The position numbers and the translations under genes were made by a program. The notes under the pieces were generated by a model. That model was not told the origin of the DNA. It did not search any database and saw nothing but the letters and a program-made list of their open reading frames with translations. From Dendrophyllia cribrosa (taxonomy: Eukaryota; Cnidaria; Anthozoa; Scleractinia; Dendrophylliidae): a stretch of 64,000 nt of DNA. The stretch is taken from positions 42,297,280-42,361,279 of the forward strand of contig JAJLRJ010000005.1 of assembly GCA_024195265.1 (NCBI GenBank). The letters are read 5' to 3'. Every line of letters begins with the position of its first letter. The stretch's first letter is position 1. Of this stretch, positions 46,094 to 57,671 are shown in pieces.

Positions 46094-48239
46094 TAAGAGT
46101 GTTGCACCCGGATATCGCAAGGTCATCAACGTTTAGTCCTATCCTGTCCTGTGGACATTTGCAGTTCAGTTATATTCATTTTTATTACGGCCTAAACATG
46201 GACTCCTGAATTAACACGATTTTTACGGCGTGCGTAGTTTAAATTGTATCTCTATGTATTGGCTCACATCATGATCAAAACTATATACCGGTAATAGCAA
46301 AATACAAGCTGTTGATATTTTTATATACTCAAACTGGCAAACTGATGGGTAAAGAACCCCTCCAAAAGTAGAAACAACACAGAGAATGCACGAACACTAC
46401 AATCTGAAACAACCGTTGAGAATGCGGGCCGGATCTGTCGGATATGGACGTCCAGTCCTACAATTAGATCATTATTAATGCTTAAGGTTGGGGTCCATAT
46501 GAACGCCATTTTCCGCCACTTGAATGAAAATATCGCGTTCACGTTTAAAGCAATCCAAAAACTCTATGCTCATCTCACGAATCTATGTTATGGGGTGTTT
46601 CAGTTTGTAAATTTTTGGGTGGTTTTTGGGTATGTTTGGAAGGAAATAGTTTTCTCAAAGGATTTGCAAAATTAAGAGAAATAAGAAATATTGAAGATTT
46701 AGCGAAGTTTTGAAATCAAAATTTGTAGTTAATAGTCTTAATAGTCGATAGACGGACACCAAGTGAGTCCACTAGCAACCTGGAGTGGTCCTGTATGTGT
46801 ATCAACCGTCTGTTGTCCAAAAATCATTTTCTTTCTTCTATCCCTTCTTTAAACCTCTTAAAATTTAATTCAAATTCACGTGTACCCCGCCTTAAAGTAA
46901 AACAAACTAAACGACAAACTGATTCTTATGACATAAAAACAGAAACAGAAGCAGCTAAAATAAAAGTGAAACATATAGTGCCCAATATTTCTATTTGCAA
47001 AATAAAGCTTCTTCGTGGTCTAAAACTATAAAAAGTAGAAACCCTTGTCTAGACATGTTTTTTTTGGTCATGAAGCGTTTTTTTGGATGCGAATTGACGG
47101 CTATTAGCCATTAGAGAAATGATAATTACATATTTGAAATTGAAGAGTTTCATCCTTGTGTGATCTCTACGCATCTATCTCGTTGCAAGAGCCCACGTCC
47201 GAACTGCCGGACCAGCGGTCAACAAGGGGTGTTTGTATAATCCTGGATTAACGTTTAAGTAATGATCCGCATAAGGAGGATAGTGCTCAACGGCAGTGCA
47301 CGATGGAATGCAACTTTTTTCATTGTTTCAACTAGTGATCTCATTGGCCTAGACTCAAAAATCGCTAAAAAGTTAAGGTTCAAGGTGCATTAAGTCTAAT
47401 TTTTTTAAGGTTTCAAGTAATTTGAGACCCGATCGCACAACATGCAAATTTTAAAAGATATTGTATTTGGGGAACTTCATCAAAGAAGCAAAATTATTAG
47501 CTATTGTCTTCTGCTATTCTGATTGGTTAAGCACGAACATTTCCTAAAATTTATTTGACGCAAATGGATTTTCTTTATTTTTATAATGAACAGTATAATG
47601 AAATATAATTATGAACCATCAGATCCTCCTCTATTCTTGAAACCAAAGATATTCTATGTGGGAAAGAGCCAATGTCGCAGAACAATGAAGTTTGCTATAG
47701 TTCTTATGTGGAGCATTACTTAAAAAGCAAACTCGTTATCAGTGTCCCTCGACCAAGGAATGGGAGAGGAGCCTGGAAACCCAAGACAACCCTCAAAAGA
47801 ATGATCGACTCACCCATCAAATCGGAAAAGGCAAATATGCCGTTTTTCAGTCGTTGCTGATAAGAAGAGAGACTTGTTTCCTCGCCATTGGACCAGGCTC
47901 TTTGTTTCGCCTCCCACGCAAAAATATTTTGTATCAAGAAATATTGGCGCCATGAAAACCACACGTAAAACCACTTTTAAAAAATCTGATAAAATCTTCA
48001 GTACATGTACATCTTTATTTCGACGTCTTTCAAGCAATGTTTCGTCAGTTTAACACACATGCGATATCCCAAACATTTTTCCCCCAAATGACCAAGTTAA
48101 TACTAGATAAAAATGCTACTTTTATTTTGCAAAACAAACAGCCCCGAACAGCACTTTGAGATATTAAACAACACTTTCAATCTGGCAACACTGAAGGATT
48201 TCCGAATTCCCAGACTCTAAACTCTAGGATCCGGCTTAC
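46094..48239. other. Intergenic, nothing recognised
   Basis: Over 2 kb without a repeat match in the window and without a supported exon. Several 60-80 codon ORFs on both strands look random. Confidence 0.4.
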
Positions 48240-48825
48240 ACAGCACAATAGTTAGAACCAATAGACTCAATAGTCAGAACCACCTTGTACAGCATAATAA
48301 ACAGCACCACAGAAAAGTACTGCTCAATAGCTTTCATTTGAATGGTCACACTTTAGGATTTTATCCACAGACTCAAAAGTTAGAACCACCTTGTACAGCA
48401 TAATAAACAGTACCACAGGAAAGTACTGCTCAATAGCTTTCATTTGAATGGTCACACTTTAGGATTTTATCCACAGACTCAAAAGTTAGAACCACCTTGT
48501 ACAGCATAATAAACAGCACCACAGAAAAGTACTGCTCAGTAGCTTTCATTTGAATGATCACACTTTAAAATTCATCCGCAGACTCAAAAGTTAGAATCAC
48601 CTTGTACAGCATAATAAACAGTACCACAGGAAAGTACTGCTCAGGAGCTTTCATTTGAATGGTCACACTTTAGAAATTCATCCGCAGACGCAAAAGTCAG
48701 AATCACCTTATACAGCATAATAAACAGCACGGTCACCACAGGAAAGTACTGCTCAATAGCTTTCATTTGTGTGGTCACACGTAGAAAATTTCATCCACAG
48801 ACTCAAAAGTTAGAACTGCCGCCGG
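48240..48825 (+). repeat. TTAA-106 tandem array, best preserved
   Basis: The landmark CTTTCATTTG falls at 48331, 48437, 48543, 48648 and 48760, giving unit lengths of 106, 106, 105 and 112. Units are nearly identical (CACCTTGTACAGCATAATAA; ACCACAGGAAAGTACTGCTC). The last holds a small insertion. This is the reference array for the family. Confidence 0.88.
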
Positions 48826-49289
48826 TTTTACTGTAGTAGCTAAGGGGTTGACACGGAAAACAGATGTACAACTGACCAATAATGCGCGGAACAGAATAAA
48901 CTGCCTTGATTCAGTGTTGATGATTCTTCTTCCATGGTTGAGAAGTGAATGGAAGAGGGGAAGTAAAATAAATCTGAAACCGCAAAAGCTTATCATGGGG
49001 CGAAATAATAAACTTGAAACTTCAACAGTGATGGGAGAAACCCACTTAGCTAGACGTTAAATCAGTTTGTTTGGGTGCTAAAAGGTGAACAAGTTAGATA
49101 AACTCTTGAAACAAAAGAGGACCTATCAGCCAACGATAACAATAATACAATGGTTTGAATTGTGATAAACTCACTGGTGCTAAGTTACTTAGGACAGATA
49201 GATGGGTTAGCTTTTTCATGCAAAAGTGCACGTTTCTTGATGAAATAGTCCGTAATAACAGTTAACTAAGGTTTAAAATATCAGAGGAA
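48826..49289. other. Intergenic, nothing recognised
   Basis: No feature seen. Confidence 0.45.
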
Positions 49290-49580
49290 AAGTGAGGATT
49301 TCCAAACACCGAGGAGTTGGTTGAAAAAACAAGGTGTAGCCGAACCCACTTCGAAGTGTTTGGATATCCTGATGAAATAGTCTTTCGAGTGTTTGATATA
49401 GCTTCTCAAACTGATCATAAATGTTGAGAAACAAAAGGAATCAAATCGCCAAAATCTATGTTATCGGGTTTCCATTTTGATTTTCTTTGTTCCAAAGTGG
49501 GTTAAAAAAACGTGGCTGCGCCTCGTTTTTCAACCCACTCTCGGTGTTTGGATATCTTGATGAAACACTTTTCCTTTCTC
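49290..49580. repeat. Hairpin repeat family, copy 3 with inverted arm
   Basis: ATTTCCAAACACCGAGGAG opens, the right arm returns through GTGTTTGGATATCCTGATGA, and TTGATATAGCTTCTCAAACTG follows. From about 49490 a second arm repeats in reverse (GGCTGCGCCTCGTTTTTCAA, GGTGTTTGGATATCTTGATG). The copy is rearranged relative to 25.3 and 28.9 kb. Confidence 0.65.
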
Positions 49581-50014
49581 CGTTTGATCTCAGATGTATT
49601 ACTTCACTTGGTCTCGAAGATACCAAAATTTATACAATTTCTTACTCTATAATGCGGACACTTGAGTTTGACGGGCGGTGACAACTCTAAGAAGGCCTGT
49701 TTCGGGAGAAAAACAAAATTCTTCCGGGGAAACATGAGACAATGTTGTTAAAATTTCGGGAAGTTTGAAATTTTTGCGAGAATGTCTCCGAAAAAATCGG
49801 GAAGATATTCCAAATGTTCGGGACAACTTTCAGTTCCACACATTATTGCTCAAACAGCGTTTGTTAGAGTTGTCACCCCCCGTAGTTTGCACCAATGGTG
49901 TTTTTATGAGATTCGACTGCACCAGTATAGCTTTCCGTATTTGTATGGAAATGAAATGAAAAAATGATTGCTTTTCTGATTTTTCAAGAGTGGTCACAGC
50001 CCGTCACAGTTTAG
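49581..50014. other. Intergenic, nothing recognised
   Basis: Two overlapping short ORFs without recognisable product. Confidence 0.4.
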
Positions 50015-50280
50015 GGGTCATCCACAAAACTAAAATTTAGAACTGCCTTGTACAACAGATAAACAGCCACCATAGGAAAGACTCCTCAACAACTTTCATT
50101 TGATTTAACAGTTGCTAGAACCACATTGTACACCTTCTTCACCTACAGAAGTATGGGAAAGTACTGCTCAGTAGCTTTCAACAAAGTAGTCCTGCACACC
50201 TTGCACTTGCACTATATAAAATTCGACCTCAACCACTAGCTTTCATTTGAATGGTTACACTTGATTCGTAATTTCATCCA
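50015..50280 (+). repeat. Decayed TTAA-106 array
   Basis: About two to three diverged units with ACTGCCTTGTACAACAG, AAAGTACTGCTCAGTAGC and CTTTCATTTGAATGGTTACA. Confidence 0.6.
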
Positions 50281-50289
50281 CGGTCATCC

Positions 50290-50840
50290 AAGGTTAGGTT
50301 AGCCTTTTTTAAGGTGACAATAGGTCGGCTGATATATCGTGCCAGTTTCATGATTATGGACATGAGACTACATTGACCTTGTTCTATTATCTTGAAATAG
50401 GAGAAAAACTGATAGGAAGAGACGGTTCCACAAGAATGGCAATTTTGATTTCTTGACCACCAAGAGAACATTCGCTTTATGTTCTCTTGTGACCACCTAT
50501 TACGAAATTAAATTTGATAAACTGTAATCCACTTCCATCCTTGCAATCCTGTACTTTATCTCTAAACTACTGCTTCTGTTTTGCTCCATAAAAACGGTAG
50601 TTTCTTGGTGTTGCAGATGATGTGATAACCAAATGACGTAAAAGAAAAGATTCAAAAGACACTGAACAATACCCACACCACAACACAAAAGCTAACCAAC
50701 AATGGCTTCCACGACACCAAGAAACACCTATAAAATCTTTTTATCCAATTAAGTTATTTATATATAGATATTATATATATTTGTGGAATTTGGCGATAAG
50801 ACTTGGAAATAACGTAAGAGAAATTTTGTAGTTTCGACGG
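50290..50840 (+). repeat. Dispersed repeat, uninterrupted copy
   Basis: Shares in order CGGCTGATATATCGTG, TATTATCTTG, AATGGCAATTTTGATTTCTT, TGTAATCCACTTCCATCCTT and TTTTGTAGTTTCGACG with the split copy at 57183-58040. The class is unknown. No TIR is recognised. Confidence 0.65.
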
Positions 50841-51624
50841 GAAAGTGACCCTTTAAAATACGCAATAAAACTGAGCTGCTGAACTTCTGCATCTGCACGC
50901 CATTCTTCACTTTTAGGTTTTCCTGTTTTGTCACAGAAGTAAAAGTGTGTTTAGCGTTTATATGTGAAGAATTGACACTTACTTGCTTTAAAGGTTCAAT
51001 ACCGACAATGAAGGTTCTTTCACTGGAAAATTGTGCGTGCCACTTGTCACACTTTAACTAACTTCATCCACAAACTCGTGGTGAAAAAACAACACTCACA
51101 ATGCTGCCGAAAAGACCATGTGTGTTCACATTTTTCCTGTCGTCTGTTGTCTCTCTGGCTGAATGATGTCTTACATAATTATTTAGTATGTCAAATCCAA
51201 CCATGACTAACTACGTTTCCCTCCCACCACGTAAAAGATAAAGTCTGACGAAAAACGGGTGCTGCCTTTCTTGACGACAGTGTTAAATATTTTACATTCA
51301 GTTATCTATTTTTGTGGTCGCACAGCATAGTTTAGAGTGTTTTGGGGAGTCATAATCGAATAGACCTTCGTGGTTGTGTTTGCTCGAATAATTCCCTCGT
51401 AATCCGCTTACCGGGTCACGAGTTGAAAATTGTTTCCGTTGTACAGAAAGTAATGTCGTGGGAACCGAAGTGCAAATGTACAGTTATGATTTTATGCGTG
51501 TTTTTCTTTTGTGACGCGACCAAAACCGCAAGCACTTCGTCCATGGCGAAGAGCTAAAGCTCCGTTTTTAGATGCAGTGATAGTTGGGCTTGCAGTCGTG
51601 ATTGTTTCACTAAAACCTTTTGCT
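50841..51624. other. Intergenic, nothing recognised
   Basis: No supported feature. Confidence 0.45.
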
Positions 51625-51815
51625 CAACAGTGCCAAATATCAAAATTGAACTGAAAAATCCTAAATTTTATTTTGAACAAATCAGTGTTACCTTGCAAAA
51701 CTACTGCCAAAGAGGTTTCATTTGAATCACGGGTCACTCCATAGGATTTTGTCCACAGACTCAAAAGTTAGAACTACATTACATGTCTTCACAATTGACT
51801 CTGGGTGTGAGAACG
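51625..51815 (+). mobile_element. TTAA-106 family element, single copy
   Basis: Starts near CAACAGTGCCAAATATCAAA, with a core that carries a short insertion (TTTGAATCACGGGTCACTCC). Ends GACTCTGGGTGTGAGAACGTTAA with TTAA kept. Confidence 0.65.
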
Positions 51816-53214
51816 TTAAACAAAGGAATTGTAAATCCTTGTGCTTTTGCTTGCGCTTGTGTCTTTTTAACCATTCACAATTAAAAGCAAAATCTAATCA
51901 GTCGACAAGGTTTATCTTGTTAATTAAAAAAGGGAAATGTCCCACGTTGCAAATTAAGGTTAACCCAGAGTTCGACCATTGTAGTAACATCTTCATCGGA
52001 TAACCTGAAGGCAACTGCCGATTGTTCACGCTGTCATATCGGACCGCTTTACGCAGTTACTGCTCCGGAAGGATTTCCAGTTTACCGATAGTATGGTTGC
52101 ATGAGTAAGTCGCTCTTGAACACACTCTACTGGATTGGTTTCGGAGCCGGCAAATCCGATGAATTTTAAACAAACCTGAGTATGGGATACTGTCGATGCT
52201 GGCCTGTGTGGGCATCTCCTATTTCCTTCAGTGATCGTACAAATCGATCGCACCACAGGGGCAAAGTGTAAATGGCGTCTGATCATAATCGATGTCGTTA
52301 GCCTCTTGTGTACATTACAGAAGACAAAATAAACAAGAGGATAAACCTCTTACGCCATCGCTTTTGTCATGTGTGGCTGTTTAGACTGTGCATGTGATCA
52401 TGAACAGGCGCCATTTTCACCAGAAATTGTCGAGTGAATTTACATGCAAGACGCGAAAGAATGAATGTCGGGGAGAGAAGATGAGGGCAACACAGCAAGG
52501 AAGGCTCTGGTGCCACCAACTGTCTCCCCGTTTTTACTTCTCTTTCGCACATTTTGGGAGAAAGACCGCTTGTATTGAGTTGTGTATGCCCTGTGGACGG
52601 CCACAATGTATATGTAGAGTCTAGGATTAAGTACTTGTAAAACTGTCAGCGAGTTCATAGGAATCTAGCTGAAGCTTGCTAGCACTGTTCGGAAAACTCG
52701 TGATGTATCTATGTATGAATAAACTCACCTTGAACGACAAAACTCCAGTAGGGAAGAAAACCTTTCCACTTAAACAGGCCTGGTACGACGGATGTTAGAC
52801 GCAAGAGTTATGAACTGATAAACTGCATGCGAGCTGAAAGTGACAACACGTGAAACTCACAAGCAGCTGTCAGTCTAACTGTTGTTCGCGATAATGAACC
52901 GGAAATTGGTTTCAAACAGTTCGTCAACAGACTTGAACAGAACGTATTTCCTGTTTCTGGAAAAAGGCTAAGGAGTGGATGCAAAATGTCAAAGCGTCTT
53001 TAATCATCGATTTGAATGTGTTATTGTAAAAGCTATACGTTTCTAGAACAACATCAAGTATATTGAAAATCGCCACGCATCAGTATCAGTGGGAAATTTC
53101 GTGGCACGGTTTATATTAACAATTGGCATTTTTATACAATCTTACCATGAGAATGCAGGGCGTTAACCTCTCTGCGTTCCGAAGAAGTTTTACCCAACGA
53201 GAACTTCATAACGC
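51816..53214. other. Intergenic, nothing firm
   Basis: ORFs of 70-90 codons on both strands (52026-52658) overlap each other and lack recognisable products. Confidence 0.4.
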
Positions 53215-53400
53215 ACCCGGGGGGGGGGGGGTACTCCCGACAATTTAGGATAGGTGTGTGCCGCCAAGGTTCTCAAACTCTGACCCTATTTTAAGGGTAG
53301 AAAATCGAGAGTTGATACCCAAAACAAGAAATGGCACAGACCATACCTTTTTCGTTTTGCGCGTTGAGGTGGATACTGCAATTTAGTGACCCTATCTAAG
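53215..53400 (+). mobile_element. Left end of a G-tract MITE
   Basis: ACCC followed by G13 and TACTCCCGACAATTTAG resembles the termini of the element at 59.0 kb (GGACTCCCAT next to G7/C24). No right end was found. Confidence 0.4.
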
Positions 53401-53866
53401 GAATATCTGGTAAGGCGCTCATTCATCTGCTTTTTATGGAAGAGTAAAAACTTGGTAAATGATGTCAGTTTGTCACTTCATTCGGCATTCCATAGAAGTA
53501 TTGAGTAAAATGTTTGATAAACATCGCCTGTGATAAGAAAAGCAAACAACCCAAAGCTTCAGAATTGTATTTTTATCTCTAAACCACGTCTAAACCTACG
53601 CAATTGAAGATGAGGCGCGGTAAATTGACGAAAGCAGTGACAGCACTAAAAATGAACGTGCAAATAAAAAGAATCATTATAAAAAAAAGCCGACAGCAAT
53701 AATTAACTGACCTTATAAATATATTGTGAGAGTGGGGGAACTTTGAAACAGCGACACAAGACATTTTGAAATAGAGACAAGCAACACAGAGACCACCCTG
53801 GCATGGCCTCGAAATTGCTACTCGCAATTTTGGGTGCAGTGACGAGCAGTATGTAAATACTTACCC
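53401..53866. other. Intergenic, nothing recognised
   Basis: No feature seen. Confidence 0.45.
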
Positions 53867-54032
53867 TGTTTCATAGAGTAGCCTGCGAACAGGCTCCTGG
53901 CTCGGAGGGGCGCTATTTAACGGCGCGAAGCGCCGAGAAGGGGAAGGGGAAGGGGAAGGGTTCCATTCTTCGTCTTCGTATGACCCCGCCGTCTGACTGG
54001 AAGCCTGTCCGCAGGCTATTCATAGAGTAGCA
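53867..54032. mobile_element. MITE with long target duplication
   Basis: Ends AGCCTGCGAACAGGCT and AGCCTGTCCGCAGGCT (each itself palindromic) flank a 140-base interior with GAAGGGGAAGGGGAAGGGGA. TTCATAGAGTAG occurs on both outer sides, consistent with an 11-12 base target duplication. Confidence 0.7.
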
Positions 54033-54219
54033 CATGTGATTTAATTTCTATCCGCCTTTTTCATAGACTACTGACTGGTAGTCTCGAATTTTTCTCAGGG
54101 TTTAACTTAAAGTGATTATCATTCATATTCTCCTTGTGATATCAATGGATAGTTAAACAAACAAGTCATGAGAATTAAGGAAATCATCACCAAAGATTAA
54201 CTGCCTTGCCTGCCTTGGT

Positions 54220-54366
54220 ATAGAGCGTTTTCACTCAGTCCCGTGGGACTCAAATGACAAAGGCCATGGCAGCCATGTTGGTGTTCCTAACAAAGGAAGT
54301 TAATTTAAATTCTTTTGTACGGGAACACCAATATGGCGGCTATGACGTCAAGTGAAAACGCTCTAT
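54220..54366. mobile_element. MITE with ATAGAGCGTTTTCACT ends
   Basis: A 16-base perfect inverted repeat extends imperfectly through GACGTCATAGCCGCCATATT on the right side and GGCCATGGCAGCCATGTTGG on the left. It is 147 bp and non-coding. Confidence 0.8.
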
Positions 54367-54596
54367 TCAAGGCAAGGAAACAACAACAAACAAACAACGA
54401 GGAAACACAACAAACAAACAATTATTCAAGGAAACAACTTCTCCCAACGTACATGTAGTTCTATAAGACCAGTAAGGACTGAATTTATCAGTTGTCATTG
54501 GGACTTGGCAATTTTCGCGCTCCTTTGCGAGTTTCGCTCGCTCCACTCTGATCCTTGGGAGCAATGCTGAGTCTATAGTCGTAATCTACTACTACT

Positions 54597-55880
54597 AGAT
54601 TTTAGGCCTAATCCCTAAAAGCTTTCCCTTTTTAAGGCCAAAACGCAATAATCGATAACAGTTTTTAGACTAGTACGCAAAGTATGGCTTATTTCAGACC
54701 AAACGATTCCTAAATCATACTGTTTGTGGCGGTATATATAGTCTTAATAGAAAACTTATGTAGTGGTTATCAGGGGCCAAATTTTTCAGAGTCAGTTGAG
54801 AAATGTTTCTTTTTCTTAAACTGATAGTTGAGATTAAAACTTGCTGATAGTTGAAGAATGGCTATTTTAGACCTAAAGCCTGAAAACCTTTTTTTTTCAG
54901 GGCAAAACGGTAAGAATCGATACCTTTTTTACTAGTAAGCAAAGTATGGTTTATTTCATTTCAGACCTGAAATTGGTTCCTAAACCATTGTGCAGTTGTG
55001 GCGGTATACGGTCTTTATAGACAGCTCATGATACAGTAATTGGGCCAACAGTTCCAGTATCAGATGAGAAATGCTTCGTTTTTTAATTGGTAGTTGGGAT
55101 TAAAATTTTCTGATAGCTGAAGAATGACTTTTTTAAACCTAACCCCGAAAAACATTTATCTTTTACAGGCCAAAATGACAATAATTAATTGATACCTTTT
55201 TCACTAAGCAAAGCATGGCTTATTTCAGAACAAAACTCCTAAACCATGCTGTTTGTGGCGGTATATAACCTTTATAGATAGCTCATGTGGTGCGGGTAAT
55301 TGGACCAACACTTTGAGTATCAGTTGAGAAATGCTACGTCTTTTCTGAACAGATAGTTCAAACTAAAATTCAGCTTATAGCTGATAAATGGCTATTTTAG
55401 ACCTACCTGTTTTGACAAACGAGCAAAGTATGGCTTATTTCAGACCGAACCATTCCTAAATCATGCTTTTTTGGCGGTATTTAACCCGGCGTTATAGATA
55501 GCTCAGTGGCAATTGAGCCCAAATTATTACAGTCAGATGAGAAATACCGCGTTCCTTTAACTGATGGTTTGGATTAAGATTTGTTGATAGCCGAGAAATG
55601 ACTATTTAAGACCCTAACCACTGAAAACCTTTATCTACATTATTTAGGCCAAAACGGCAACAATTTTTTTTGTTTGTTTTTACTAGTAATAAAAGCAAAG
55701 TACTATGGCTTATTTTTTAACCAAAACCGAGTTCCCTGATAGCTGATAATTGGGCCAAAATGTTTACTGTCATCTGAGAAATGCTACTGTTTTTATTTTT
55801 TTTAACTGATAGCTGCATGAGATTAAAATTTACTGATAGCTCAGTAATGGCTAAAATGTTAACTCATTGATGAGAAATGA
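54597..55880 (+). repeat. Diverged ~265 bp tandem array, about five copies
   Basis: TTTTAGRCCTAA starts lie near 54597, 54862, 55130, 55391 and 55604. Each copy repeats the order CAAAGTATGGCTTATTTCAG, TGTGGCGGTATAT, ATAGATAGCTCA, TTGGGCCAA and ATGAGAAATGCT. The last copy is shorter. Confidence 0.8.
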
Positions 55881-56561
55881 CCAAAAATTGAACCGATAAC
55901 TGAATAGTTCCGGACCCCCCTTTCCAAATGCTCGGTGGTAGTTCCTTCTCGACAAGGCGTGGTTCCTCCTCGACAACAAGGCGTCAAGACGCCAATAGTG
56001 GAAGAAGTGAATAAGTGAATCCAGACTCCGGCTTATAATTGAAGGTATAATAACGGCAAGACCACAACGACAAACAAAAAAAGAGTACTGGATCTTTTGT
56101 AGACCTTTTTTAAAATAGTTTTTATTTGCTTTTAGAAAAAATTATATAAATACAATTTCATCTCATATAATATTCATTAAAACATTGAAACTACATTGAC
56201 TTATAAAGACGCACTACCCCCCCCCCCCCCCCCCTCCCCCATACAAACATGCACAAAAATAAATCAAATTAAATTTGTAATAAACTAAAAAATTAGTTCA
56301 TTTAAACAAAAATTTATTAACCTATATAAATAAAAAATAATAATAAAAGGGTGTTGAGTATGGAGGTCAGAGTGACATCAGATTACATGTAAAAGTTACA
56401 ATTTAAAAACAATATTTTTGATATTCTTATTATTCTAAATGCAATATAAATATGGTTAATATACAATAAAGTATACGATGATGAAAAAGACCGAAAAGAG
56501 ATAGTGTATAAATCGTCAGGTAAAAAAGGAAACTAAAGGATTGTAATGATTAAACAGCCTT
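55881..56561. other. AT-rich stretch, probably LINE 3' UTR in part
   Basis: Lies downstream (minus-strand sense) of the LINE ORF end. It includes a run of 18 C at 56217-56234 followed by TCCCCC. No gene. Confidence 0.4.
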
Positions 56562-57150
56562 TCATTCTTTTTTTGCAATAAACAGTTCTAATTTATAAGT
56601 AGCTTTAACTTGGCTTTAAAATCTATTAAAGAGGGAGTGACATTAGAATATTTGCACTTATAGATAAACATCTTAGCAAGGAGAATTACATGGTTCACCA
56701 ACAGAAAATCGTTGTTAAGATCAAATTGCCCGAACAGAATATCTAGAAGACCTGCAATTCTCGTCACATTTGTTGGGACACATGTGGGTCTCTCTCCCTT
56801 CTCAATGTTGATTTGACATCTAGTGATCTCGGAGCCCGCAAAATTCAACATTGGAAGAGAAGGACGGCAACTGTTAGGGTGAATATGTGTTGAGCGTGAG
56901 CTGTCCCAATAAAATGTGACGAGGATTGTGGATCAGCCGTAAAGATCTTAAAAGTTTATTATAAGTAAAAAGGCGCAAACTGATCCACAGTTGTGCGGAG
57001 AGATTGAGACAGAAGTGCGATAAAAACCAAACAGCTGAATGTAAAAGTGAAGGGACTCGAAGGAAAATGGTGGGGTGATTGAAAGGCTTTGTTTTGCAAG
57101 GTTCTGACAGTACATGGTGATAAAACATAATCTTATTAAAAGTACTTAGC
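56562..57150 (-). pseudogene. LINE reverse-transcriptase ORF, C-terminal remnant
   Basis: On the minus strand, the frame from 56851 down to about 56600 contains LLDILFGQFDLNNDFLLVNH and LLAKMFIYKCKYSNVTPSL. This is the pattern of the region just after the reverse-transcriptase domain in animal non-LTR retrotransposons. A one-base shift then gives TYKLELFIAKKE and a stop at 56562, the usual style of terminus. The frame is therefore broken by an indel near 56597. Upstream to 57150, other frames carry retroelement-like sequence (SLRLIHNPRHIL) that I cannot align securely. It is 5'-truncated, lacks the catalytic domains, and is dead. Confidence 0.65.
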
Positions 57151-57265
57151 ATTGTAAGATACTCACTGTTAAAGGGGCAGTGTCCCGGCTAATATATCGT
57201 GTTTTCATGACTGATAATGGCCACGAGCTTGCTTTATTATCTTGTAAAAAGAAGAAAAAATTGCC

Positions 57266-57390
57266 ACCGTGTTGACGAAACCCAGCCAGGTCGAAACAGC
57301 TGTCCACGATTGCATTTTGGCTTTCAGTTTGGGCTCTATCATGTCGTTGTCGCGTTATTAAAATGTTCTACGTAGTATCAGCCTTGCTAT
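57266..57390 (+). mobile_element. Ribozyme module, copy B
   Basis: The hammerhead-like segment at 57266-57310 has ACCGTG, TTGACGA, AACC-CAGCCA-GGTC, GAAA, CAGCTG, TC and CACGAT. The core C3 is T and the first stem II pair is broken, so it is probably inactive. Stem I pairs as CACG/CGTG, which includes the A-U pair that copy A lacks. The tail CTACGTAGTATCAGCCTTGC is shared with copies A and C. Confidence 0.72.
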
Positions 57391-57430
57391 TTTTTGCTGA
57401 TTAGATCTTTTATAAATAACTATATGAAGA

Positions 57431-57671
57431 GAGGAAAGCCACATCAGCCGCAGCTGGTTTTCATGCAGGTCCTCTCTCCAGATCGAATTGGAATTTAGAA
57501 TGTTGGTTTTTGAGGAGAGGGGAAAACCGGAGTACCCGGAGAAAAATCTCTCGGAACAACGAGAGAACCAACAACAAACTCAAACCACATATGACGCCGG
57601 GACCGAGGATCGAACTCGGGCCACATTGGTGGGAGGCGAGTGCTCTCACCACTACACCACCCCTGCTCCCC
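57431..57671 (-). mobile_element. tRNA-derived SINE, second family, reverse copy
   Basis: On the minus strand it reads GGGGAGCAGGGGTGGTGTAG, then an intact B-box-like GAGTTCGATCC, the GGGTACTCCGGTTTTCCCCT body and CCAGCTGCGGCTGATGTGGC. It is better preserved in its Pol III boxes than the copy at 15.5 kb. Confidence 0.8.

Noticed and set aside
49370..49400. Additional hammerhead core (CTGATGAAATAG)
   Set aside because: CTGATGA here belongs to the hairpin repeat arm. No stem II with a following GAAA is present. The same applies to CTGATGA at 14380, 17515 and 37300, and to minus-strand matches near 952, 28968 and 58616.
56874..57152. Separate 92-residue protein upstream of the LINE fragment
   Set aside because: More simply explained as frameshifted retroelement sequence continuous with the LINE remnant. 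No independent support.
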